From contig NZ_BMMK01000032.1 of NCBI RefSeq assembly GCF_014645795.1, positions 1 to 64,000 on the forward strand: a stretch of 64,000 nucleotides of DNA, written 5' to 3'. Origin of the DNA: Longimycelium tulufanense. GTDB taxonomy: Bacteria > Actinomycetota > Actinomycetes > Mycobacteriales > Pseudonocardiaceae. A model generated the notes under the pieces. That model ran no database searches. It was not told the DNA's origin and saw only the letters and a program-made list of their open reading frames with translations. Of this stretch, positions 41,205 through 48,556 are shown piece after piece. How positions within the stretch are numbered: the stretch's first letter is position 1; each line of letters opens with the position of its first letter. Both the position numbers and the translations under genes were made by a program.

Positions 41205-43436
41205 ATGTCGGACCAGGGGGGTCTGCGCGCGTTCATCGCTGGCGAGGTCAGCGCGGCGGTAGTGGTCGGCGGCAACAACCGCACGCACAAGCTGGTGATC
41301 AACGCGCGCGACGGGTCGTCGGTGACCATCCGCAACGACGAGCCACCGGTGGCACACCCCCGGGACCGCCCGCTCGCCCCACCACCCCGGCCCGGGCCGG
41401 AGCCCCTGGGGCGGCAGACCGAGTTCGAGACGATCGCCCGGGCCCTGGCCGCCGGCCTGCCCGTGCAGGTGTACGGGCCCGCGGGGATCGGTAAGAGCAC
41501 GTTGCTTAGGCACGCCGCCCGCGGGCACGACTCGATCCACCTGTCCGCGGCTGGGCGCGGCGTCGATGACCTCCTCCAGGAGCTCTTTACGGCCCGCTAC
41601 GCGGACATCGGCTACCGCCCCGAACGGTTGCCACTCCGCCGGTTCCTCAGCACCGTGCGCGCCCTGCTCGTCGTCGACGACTTCGCCGGCACCGCCGAGG
41701 ACCTGGCCGTGCTGCTCGACGCGGTTCCCGCCTGCGACGTCCTAATCGCCTCCCCGCGTCGCACGCTCCGATCGGGCGGCCGGTCGGTGGAGATCACGGG
41801 GGTGTCCGCCGATGTGGCCACCGCGTTGATCGCCCGTGAACTCGGCCGCCCACTGAGCGGGCCGGAATGCATCGACGCCGCCGAGCTGTGGCAGGCCAGC
41901 GCCGGCAACCCGCTCACCCTGATCCAGCTCGCCGCCGCGATGCGAACGGACGGCGGTGCGTTGTCGGAGTACCGGACCGCCGAGCAGGCGGCGTTCGCCC
42001 TCGCCGCCCACCTCGACGCCGACGCCCGCCGAGCCCTGGGGGTGCTCGCCGCGTTGCCCGGCGTGTCCGTCCCGGCGCCCGTTCTCCTGACGCTCGCCCG
42101 CCTGGATCACACCACGGGGGTCGACCTACTGGCCCGCCTCGGTCTCGCCATCGACGACGGCACCGGCCACCGCCTGGCCGGCTCCCTGGCCGAGCGGGTC
42201 GCCACCCTCGTCGCGCCGGACACCGCGCCGACCGACCTGGCCACCACGTTGATCTCCTGGGTGGCCGCCGCGCGCCAGGCACACGCGGTCGCAGCGGTTG
42301 CTCCGGTGGTCATCCGTGTCCTGCGTGCCTCCGTGGCGAGCGGCGGTTGCGTGGAGGCCGTCAGCCTGGCCCGCATCGTCGCGCCGGTGCTGGCCCGGGC
42401 GCTCCGGCTCGACGCCTGGGGCGAGGTGCTCGACATCGGTCGCGCCGCCGCCCGCGCCATCCGCGCCACCCGCGACGAGGCGTACTTCGCCCACGAGTCC
42501 GGCGTCCGGCTGGCCACGCTCGGCAAGGGCACCGCGGCGGGCGCGTTGTTCACCGCCGCGATCACCCTGTGGCGGCGGGTGGGCGACCAGCACGCGGCAG
42601 CGGCGACCCAGGCGCAGGCCCAGGTGTGCGGCGCCCCGGTGCCCCCGATGCCGGCCGCCCCGCCCGAGCTGGACCGGGGCAGCCTGGAGCTGGCCCGCAT
42701 GCTGGTCACGAAACCGCTCGTGCTCGGCGCGACGGCGGCGATCGCGGTGGCCGGCGGCCTCGCGCTCGCCAGCTTCGGGGGCATGGCACCCCGGTCGTTG
42801 CCCGAGCCCCCGGCGATCATCGTTCCGACATCGTTCCCGGTCGAGGAGACCGTTGAGAACGTGACCGCGCCGCCTCCGCCGCCCGTCCCGCCCGAGCGCG
42901 CCAGGGAGATTCCCACTTGCCTGACCGGAGATCAGCTCGATCTCGGTGAGGTGGCCGTAGGATCGTCCCTCGAACGGTCCTATGTGTACACGGTGGCTCC
43001 CTGCCACGGGAGCGGCCTGGTTCCGGGCAACGCGTATGTGGTTGCCGCGCAGGAGGGTGCATTCTCCGCCGCATCCGGTGACCCGCGCTGCTCGGCCTGG
43101 CCCGTCCACCCCGGAGAAGGTCCCTGCTCGCTGGTGATCCGGTTCCGCGCCCTGTACGAGGGCCGTTTCGCGGCGCAGATCGTGATCCCGGAGGCCGGTA
43201 CGGGTGATCCTGGTGGCCAGCACGTCGTCCAGATCACCGCCGCGGGGAAGCGGGCACGGCCCAAGGGCGTGCCACCCACCCGGACCGCTCGACCGACCTC
43301 CACCGTGACGGGGACCACCGACCCCACGACAACCGCCACCACGACCACGGTGACGACAACGGAAACGACCACGACCACGACGACGGAGGTCGAGGAGACG
43401 ACCGAGGGACGAACGGCCACCTCCACCCCGGGCTGA
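41205..43436 (+). CDS. Membrane-anchored STAND-type NTPase with Ig-like extracellular domain, paralogue 2
   Basis: 743 residues from ATG 41205; the frame extends back to 41145 without coding character. It is colinear with paralogue 1: RAFIAGEVSAAVVVG and LVINARDGSSVTIR at the N-terminus, Walker A GPAGIGKST again at 91-99, Walker B ALLVVDDF at about 153-160, SPRRTLRSGG, GNPLTL, a helical half including DAWGEVLDIGRAAARA, one membrane span (about 505-525), then an Ig-like domain (LDLGEVAVGSSLERSY, CSLVIRFRALYEGRFAAQIV). It ends in an extracellular Thr-rich tail (TTTATTTTVTTTETTTT), absent from paralogue 1 and a possible O-mannosylation target for the Pmt encoded at 8.8 kb. Cysteine pairs in both Ig domains suggest disulfides. 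Tandem duplication with clear divergence implies distinct ligands or a heteromeric complex. Confidence 0.78.
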   Translation: MSDQGGLRAFIAGEVSAAVVVGGNNRTHKLVINARDGSSVTIRNDEPPVAHPRDRPLAPPPRPGPEPLGRQTEFETIARALAAGLPVQVYGPAGIGKSTLLRHAARGHDSIHLSAAGRGVDDLLQELFTARYADIGYRPERLPLRRFLSTVRALLVVDDFAGTAEDLAVLLDAVPACDVLIASPRRTLRSGGRSVEITGVSADVATALIARELGRPLSGPECIDAAELWQASAGNPLTLIQLAAAMRTDGGALSEYRTAEQAAFALAAHLDADARRALGVLAALPGVSVPAPVLLTLARLDHTTGVDLLARLGLAIDDGTGHRLAGSLAERVATLVAPDTAPTDLATTLISWVAAARQAHAVAAVAPVVIRVLRASVASGGCVEAVSLARIVAPVLARALRLDAWGEVLDIGRAAARAIRATRDEAYFAHESGVRLATLGKGTAAGALFTAAITLWRRVGDQHAAAATQAQAQVCGAPVPPMPAAPPELDRGSLELARMLVTKPLVLGATAAIAVAGGLALASFGGMAPRSLPEPPAIIVPTSFPVEETVENVTAPPPPPVPPERAREIPTCLTGDQLDLGEVAVGSSLERSYVYTVAPCHGSGLVPGNAYVVAAQEGAFSAASGDPRCSAWPVHPGEGPCSLVIRFRALYEGRFAAQIVIPEAGTGDPGGQHVVQITAAGKRARPKGVPPTRTARPTSTVTGTTDPTTTATTTTVTTTETTTTTTTEVEETTEGRTATSTPG

Positions 43437-43479
43437 CGTCCGCAGGTGACGCGCCGTCCGGCTGGGTCGAGGTGTCATT

Positions 43480-43485
43480 TAGGCT
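43480..43485 (+). promoter_or_regulatory. -10 hexamer of the FasR-like gene
   Basis: TAGGCT ends 6 nt before the GTG at 43492, which argues for a leaderless transcript starting at that GTG. Confidence 0.5.
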
Positions 43486-43491
43486 GTTCGG

Positions 43492-44166
43492 GTGGCGGTG
43501 CGACGGCGAGGACGAGTGCGGGGGGACGCAGCCGGCGGTGGCGACGCCAGGACCGTCCGCGTGCGCATGACCGGTAAGGAACGCCGGGAACAGCTCCTCG
43601 ACGTCGGGCGGGCACTGTTCGCCGAGAAGGGCTTCGAAGCCGCGTCGATCGAGGAGATCGCGCACCGGGCCGGGGTGAGCAAGCCGGTCGTGTACGAGCA
43701 CTTCGGCGGTAAGGAAGGGCTCTACGCCGTCGTCGTCGATCGCGAGATGCGCAGCCTGCTCGATCGGATCGTCTCGGCGCTCACCGGCGGTCACCCGCGG
43801 CAGCTGCTCGAACAGGCGGCGACCGCGTTGCTCGACTACATCGAGGACTGCACCGACGGCTTCCGGATCCTCGTCCGCGACTCACCGGTCGCCAGCGCCA
43901 GCGGGACATTCTCCAGCCTGCTCAACGACATCGCCAGCCAGGTGGAGCACATCCTCGGGGTGCAGTTCGACGCCCGCGGCTATGACCGGAAGCTCGCCGC
44001 CCTCTACAGCCAGGCTCTGGTCGGGATGGTCGCCCTGACCGGCCAGTGGTGGCTGGAGGTACGCAAGCCCAAGAAGGACGAGGTGGCCGCACACCTGGTC
44101 AACCTCGCATGGAAGGGCCTGTCCCACCTGGAGCACGCACCCACCCTGCGCACCCGCCGGGACTGA
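43492..44166 (+). CDS. TetR-family regulator resembling FasR
   Basis: 224 residues from leaderless GTG 43492; ATG 43567 is an alternative that removes 25 residues. HTH: ASIEEIAHRAGVSKPVVYEHFGGKEGLYAVVVDREM. The ligand domain (TDGFRILVRDSPVASASGTFSSLLNDIASQVEHIL, QWWLEVRKPKKDEVAAHLVNLAWKGLSHLE) matches my memory of mycobacterial Rv3208 (FasR), the acyl-effector-responsive activator of fas-acpS, but no search was run. No fas genes are adjacent. The nearest lipid gene is the desaturase 5 kb upstream, so a role there is possible but unproven. Confidence 0.78.
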   Translation: MAVRRRGRVRGDAAGGGDARTVRVRMTGKERREQLLDVGRALFAEKGFEAASIEEIAHRAGVSKPVVYEHFGGKEGLYAVVVDREMRSLLDRIVSALTGGHPRQLLEQAATALLDYIEDCTDGFRILVRDSPVASASGTFSSLLNDIASQVEHILGVQFDARGYDRKLAALYSQALVGMVALTGQWWLEVRKPKKDEVAAHLVNLAWKGLSHLEHAPTLRTRRD

Positions 44167-44343
44167 TCGCGGTTTCCTGCCGACCGACCGCGCCGACGTG
44201 TGACCCACAGGTCAGCTTCCCCGAGATCACTTCGCCCTCGGGTATCGGCCGCCGATCCGGCCTCGCCGTGGAAGAAGCGTGGCCATTCTGTTCGCAGCGT
44301 GAGCCGCGAACAGGGTCTCTTGCAGGACAAAAGAAACATCCGA

Positions 44344-45561
44344 TCATGCTGGCGTGATGCGGAGGACCTTGTCGTCCCTGCCGTTGCTCGTGGTCAGGTA
44401 GAGCGCACCGTCCGGGCCCAGCTGGGCGGCACGCAGCCGGCCATGCGTCCCGTCCAGCTCCCGCGGCACGCTGACCTTCCCGATCTCCCCATCCCGGGTG
44501 GGCCTCATGACCAGGATCTTGCGCCCCTTCAACGCGGTGACGACCAATGCGCCGTCAAGCCCACGCCACTGCTTACCGGACAGGAACTCCACCGCACAGA
44601 TTGCCTCCGTCGGGCTCCCGGAACTCCAGAGCGCGCGTACCGCGTCCGGGAACCTTACGGTGTCCGTCATAGGGACGCTCTCGTCGTAGGCCGCGGCCGA
44701 GTCATCGCCACGCGGTGCCCAGCCGTAGTTGCCACCACGGACGAGCAGATTGACCTCGTCGTCCACCGTCGGCCCGTGCTCGGCCAGGAAAACCTCATTA
44801 CTGTCGGGCTGGATGGCAATGCCCTGGACGTTGCGGTGCCCGTAGGTGAGAACGTACCGCTCGTTCTCGTTCTCCGAGTCGAACCAAGGGTTACCTGGCC
44901 ACGGCTTACCGGTGTTCAGGTCAAGCCGGAGCACCTTTCCGCCGAGACTGCGCCGGTCCTGGGCGAGGTTGTTCCGGGCACTATCACCGGTACCGACCAG
45001 CAGCGCGCCGTCGGAGTCCAGCCGCAACCGGCAGCCGGCGTGCCGGCCGGTGACATCGTCCACCGGTAGCCCGGCCAGCAGCGGGTCGACCACCCGCCGC
45101 GCGCTCCTGTAGTCCTGTGACAGCTCCCAGGTGACCAGCCGGACATCGACCGGCCTACCACCCTCCAGCTTCGACTGGCACGTGGTGAACCGGCGGCTCT
45201 CGGCGAAGTCCGGGTGTACGAGCATGCCCATCAGGCCGGTCTCGTGCTCGACCCACACATCGTCGAAGTCGGCGTCGACCCGCGTCACCGTTGCCCCCGG
45301 TTGGCCGCTCGACAGCAGATCGAGGCGCCCCGGCCGTTGCGGTACCAGGATCTTGCCGTCGGGCAGGAACCCGACCTCCCAGCCGTGCTCGAGGCCGCTC
45401 GCGACCACCTCCACACGCAGCCGGGGATCCCCTTCCGCCCTCGGCTCCGGATTGGAGGCGGGGCTCGGAGCGTTCTCGTTCGAGCCGCCACATGCCACGA
45501 CGAACACGGCGGTGAGCAGGGCAGCACTCAGTCGTCGAAGACTTCGGGTGAGCACGCTCAC
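44344..45561 (-). CDS. PQQ-dependent sugar (glucose/sorbosone) dehydrogenase lipoprotein
   Basis: 405 residues from GTG 45561. Lipobox AVFVVACGGS anchors it outside the membrane. It has the six-bladed beta-propeller of soluble glucose dehydrogenases: GLEHGWEVGFLPDGKILVPQRPG, ETGLMGMLVHPDF, GNPWFDSENE, YGHRNVQGIA, LAEHGPTVDDEVNLLVRGGNYGW and DGALYLTTSNG. The family oxidises aldose sugars using PQQ. No pqq synthesis genes are in the window, so PQQ may be imported or another cofactor used. Confidence 0.84.
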   Translation of the reverse strand: MSVLTRSLRRLSAALLTAVFVVACGGSNENAPSPASNPEPRAEGDPRLRVEVVASGLEHGWEVGFLPDGKILVPQRPGRLDLLSSGQPGATVTRVDADFDDVWVEHETGLMGMLVHPDFAESRRFTTCQSKLEGGRPVDVRLVTWELSQDYRSARRVVDPLLAGLPVDDVTGRHAGCRLRLDSDGALLVGTGDSARNNLAQDRRSLGGKVLRLDLNTGKPWPGNPWFDSENENERYVLTYGHRNVQGIAIQPDSNEVFLAEHGPTVDDEVNLLVRGGNYGWAPRGDDSAAAYDESVPMTDTVRFPDAVRALWSSGSPTEAICAVEFLSGKQWRGLDGALVVTALKGRKILVMRPTRDGEIGKVSVPRELDGTHGRLRAAQLGPDGALYLTTSNGRDDKVLRITPA

Positions 45562-45835
45562 ATTGTGCTCCCGGTGCGCCCGCCACGACCGGGCGACCCG
45601 TTGCCCGGCCAGCGGCGGGTTCCCGCAAGGCGGAAACCGGTCGCGGGGGACCCGTGCTGTGGTCGCGGATCGTGCAGCGACTTCCCGAGCCGTATGGAGG
45701 CGAGGGTTTGGTTGGTGCCGGACTTATCGAAAGGAGTTATGGCTGCTTGACTCCTCGGTAGGTACCCGTCATGAGCGGGGTCTCCTTACCGTCCTTTCCA
45801 GGCAAGGGCCGAACCTGGGAGAACGGAGAAGACCA

Positions 45836-46675
45836 ATGAGGGCATGGAGGGCACGTCCCCTGCTCGTGGGCCTCCTCGCCGCGGTGGCCACCGCGTTCGG
45901 TGGCACGAGTGTGCCGGCGGCGACAGCGGCACCGAACGATGACGCGATGACCCCGTTTGTGATCGGTGGCCGCGATGCCACCGTGAACTACGGTTCCATG
46001 GCATCGCTTCAGGATCGTCGGTACAGCGGCCACATGTGCGGTGCCACGCTGATCGCCAGGAACTGGGCGGTCACCGCGGCGCACTGCCTGCACGAGGGAA
46101 GTGACAAGAGCAAGGTGCTGAACCCGGCCGGCTGGCAGATCCGGGTCAACACCCACGATTCCAGCCGGGGTGGGGAAGTGCTTCCGGCAGCGCAGTTCAT
46201 CCTGCACCCCGAGTACACCCGGACCCAGCGACTGTGGCACGACATCGCACTGATCCGGCTCTCCCGGTCGGCGACAACGATTCCCGCGACGATCGCCGCC
46301 GAGGCCGGCCCCGCCGGCACCGCCACCCGGATCCTGGGGTGGGGAACGACCTGCCCCGACCCGCGACGGCAGGGGCCGCGGTGTTTCCCGGACACCCTGC
46401 AGGAACTCGACACCTCCATCCTGCCGGACAGCAGGTGCGAGTTCATCAACGAGGGCAGTGAGATCTGCACGGACAGCCCGGGCCGCAACTCCGGCGTCTG
46501 TTATGGCGACTCGGGCGGCCCACAGGTGAAGAAGGTCGCCGGACAGTGGCAGCTGATCGGTGTCGCAAGCCACCTCGCCACCAGCAGGACCTCCACCTGT
46601 GGCATCTACCCGTCCGCCTACGTGAACGTGCCGGTGCACCGGAGCTGGATCGAACAACACACCGGAAGGTTGTAA
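45836..46675 (+). CDS. Secreted trypsin-like serine protease (S1 family)
   Basis: 279 residues from ATG 45836 with GGAGAAG upstream. Signal peptide RPLLVGLLAAVATAFGG, then a short propeptide ending before VIGGRDA, the expected mature N-terminus. Catalytic triad: His in TAAHC, Asp in HDIALIRL, Ser in GDSGGP. Several cysteines (CGATL, TAAHC, CPDPR, CEF, CTDS, CGIYP) suggest three disulfides. Likely an extracellular digestive or regulatory protease. A strong terminator follows. Confidence 0.9.
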   Translation: MRAWRARPLLVGLLAAVATAFGGTSVPAATAAPNDDAMTPFVIGGRDATVNYGSMASLQDRRYSGHMCGATLIARNWAVTAAHCLHEGSDKSKVLNPAGWQIRVNTHDSSRGGEVLPAAQFILHPEYTRTQRLWHDIALIRLSRSATTIPATIAAEAGPAGTATRILGWGTTCPDPRRQGPRCFPDTLQELDTSILPDSRCEFINEGSEICTDSPGRNSGVCYGDSGGPQVKKVAGQWQLIGVASHLATSRTSTCGIYPSAYVNVPVHRSWIEQHTGRL

Positions 46676-46705
46676 CACAGACAGAAAATTGGAACCACAA
46701 AGGAA

Positions 46706-46737
46706 GAGCGGCCCCGGAACGAGTTCCGGGGCCGCTC
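46706..46737 (+). terminator. Terminator of the trypsin-like protease gene
   Basis: GAGCGGCCCCGGAAC (46706-46720) pairs perfectly with GTTCCGGGGCCGCTC (46723-46737), a 15-bp stem, 30 bp after the stop codon. Confidence 0.8.
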
Positions 46738-46816
46738 CTGTGTGTTGCGGGACATGACGTTGCTGACACCGGCCGACGCCGGTGAAACCGAGGTGTCTCG
46801 ACGGACGTCGGTCGGG

Positions 46817-47007
46817 TAACGTGCCGGCCATGTCGAGTCCTGAGGCAGTCAAAGTGGGGGCTTTCGGTCACGCCGTCAGCCCCTGAACCACTGAGCTCGT
46901 AGTCCTGCCGTCCCTCCGCGTTCTGCGGCCGGACGAGTGCGCCCCTGGGTGCTGACCGCGGTGACGAGATGACCTTCTCGTGCTTCTCCTCACCTCGGAG
47001 CCACTCG
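46817..47007 (+). promoter_or_regulatory. Leader with attenuator-like hairpins ahead of the MFS exporter gene
   Basis: TAACGT (46817-46822) is a -10 lying 7 nt before the ATG of an 18-codon leader peptide. GGGGCT (46857-46862) can pair with AGCCCC (46878-46883), so the second half of the leader forms a stem. Further on, CTCC and GGAG near 46986-47000 can pair and hide the ribosome site (GGAG, 46997-47000) of the exporter. Translation of the leader would remodel these structures, the arrangement of drug-inducible translational attenuators. Confidence 0.58.
46830..46886 (+). CDS. Leader peptide of the drug exporter (18 residues)
   Basis: ATG 46830 to TGA 46886 encodes MSSPEAVKVGAFGHAVSP. It is leaderless relative to the TAACGT at 46817-46822. 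It is too short and too close to the exporter to be a stand-alone protein, and its 3' half lies in a hairpin. Leader peptides with ribosome stalling are known for cml/cmx chloramphenicol exporters and erm genes; stalling here is inferred. Confidence 0.58.
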   Translation: MSSPEAVKVGAFGHAVSP

Positions 47008-48186
47008 ATGTCTCTCCCGCTGTACCTGCTTGCCATGGCGGTCTTCGCCATGGGCACCTCGGAGTTCATGCTCGCCGGCCTGGTGCCGGACATCGCCGCT
47101 GACCTCGACGTCACAGTCGGGACGGCGGGCACGCTCACCTCGGCCTTCGCGATCGGAATGGTCGTCGGTGCCCCGCTCATGGCCGGGCTTGCCCGCAACT
47201 GGCCTGGACGGTCCGGCCTGCTGGGGTTCGTCCTCATGTTCTTGGCAGCCCACGTCGTGGGCGCTGCCACTTCGAGCTTCCCGGTCCTGTTCGCGACGCG
47301 GGTCGTCGCAGCGCTCGCGAACGCGGGGTTCCTCGCCGTGGCCCTGACGACTGCCGCCACGCTGGTCTCTGCCGACAAGAAGGGACGCGCGCTCGCTGTG
47401 CTGCTGTCAGGCACCACGGTGGCCACGATCGCCGGTGTCCCAGGGGGATCAGTACTCGGCACACTGTTCGGCTGGCGGGCCACTTTCTGGGCTGTTGCCG
47501 TCTTCTGCCTGCCCGCAGCAATCGGCATCCTCAAGGGAATCCCGGCGCGCCGTGGACAGCAGGACGCGGCTGACGGGCCAGCCCTGCGATCGGAACTCGC
47601 ACAGCTCAGAAGTCCGCGACTGCTTCTGGTCATGCTGCTCGGCGCGCTGGTGAACGCGGCAACATTCGCGAGCTTCACCTTCCTCAAACCCGTCGTGACC
47701 GACACCGCCGGGCTGGGTGAGCTGTGGATCTCCGTCGTTCTGATGCTTTTTGGTGTCGGTTCCTTCGCCGGTGTCACCGTCGCTGGGCGCTTGTCCGACC
47801 AGCGCCCCGGGCTGGTCATCGCGGCCGGCGGCCCGTTGCTGCTCGTCGGCTGGCCGGTCCTGGCTGCGCTGGCCGACGAGCCGGTCGCGCTGCTCACCCT
47901 CGTGTTCGTGCAGGGTGGGCTGTCGTTCGCGCTGGGCAGCACCTTGATCACGCGGGTCCTCTACGAGGCCGCGGGAGCCCCCACCATGGCCGGCTCCTAC
48001 GCGACCGCGGCATTCAACGTCGGCGCCGCCGTCGGCCCCCTCGTCGCCGCGACCACCCTCAGCACCCCAGTCGGGAACCTCGGGCCGCTGTGGGCAAGCG
48101 GACTACTCGTCGCTGTCGCGCTGCTCATCGCGTTCCCCCTCCGCACTGTGATCGCGGCTGGCCGACGCACCGAGGTACTCCGGTGA
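47008..48186 (+). CDS. MFS drug exporter of the chloramphenicol (Cml/Cmx) type
   Basis: 392 residues from ATG 47008, GGAG 8 nt upstream; the in-frame ATG 46969 adds 13 non-hydrophobic residues. Twelve membrane spans with the DHA1 start MSLPLYLLAMAVFAMGTSEFMLAGLVPDIAADL, nearly the form seen in Cml/Cmx exporters, and motif-A-like GRLSDQRPG between spans 8 and 9. It probably exports chloramphenicol-like drugs with proton antiport. The leader peptide upstream supports drug-inducible expression. Confidence 0.85.
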   Translation: MSLPLYLLAMAVFAMGTSEFMLAGLVPDIAADLDVTVGTAGTLTSAFAIGMVVGAPLMAGLARNWPGRSGLLGFVLMFLAAHVVGAATSSFPVLFATRVVAALANAGFLAVALTTAATLVSADKKGRALAVLLSGTTVATIAGVPGGSVLGTLFGWRATFWAVAVFCLPAAIGILKGIPARRGQQDAADGPALRSELAQLRSPRLLLVMLLGALVNAATFASFTFLKPVVTDTAGLGELWISVVLMLFGVGSFAGVTVAGRLSDQRPGLVIAAGGPLLLVGWPVLAALADEPVALLTLVFVQGGLSFALGSTLITRVLYEAAGAPTMAGSYATAAFNVGAAVGPLVAATTLSTPVGNLGPLWASGLLVAVALLIAFPLRTVIAAGRRTEVLR

Positions 48187-48556
48187 CGTATGCGAACGCT
48201 GTGCCGAACGCGAACGTGCTCGGGGCACGGGACATGAAGCCCGGCCACCGGTTCGCGGCCGACCTGTGCGTCGTTCGAACCACGGAATGACCATGGCCGA
48301 GGTGGTGTTGACTCACGGCGATGAGGTGGGGTGTGTGCGCGTTGGTCGCCGGGCCGCGCATGCAGGAAGTGCGCAGGGATGCTCAGCGGTCGATGAACAC
48401 ACGGTCGCGCAACCGGTGGGTAGAGCGCTCGCGAAACGTGTCGCCTGGAGGTCGTAAAGTGAGGTGGTGAGACCCCTGGTCCGGTGGCTCGTCCTGGGCA
48501 GGGGTGTGTCGGTGTGCCACCAGACACGTCCTTCGAACGCCCACAGGGGGAGTCCC
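48187..48556. other. Intergenic region and 5' leader of mfd
   Basis: About 370 bases with no supported gene. TAAAGT (48455-48460) is a good -10; transcription would begin near 48466, giving about a 90-nt leader before the mfd ribosome site. The in-frame GTG at 48464 would add 31 residues without family support. Confidence 0.5.

Noticed and set aside
46969-47007. ATG 46969 as the exporter start
   Set aside because: It adds 13 polar residues before the canonical MSLPLYLL start, and the GGAG site is placed for ATG 47008.
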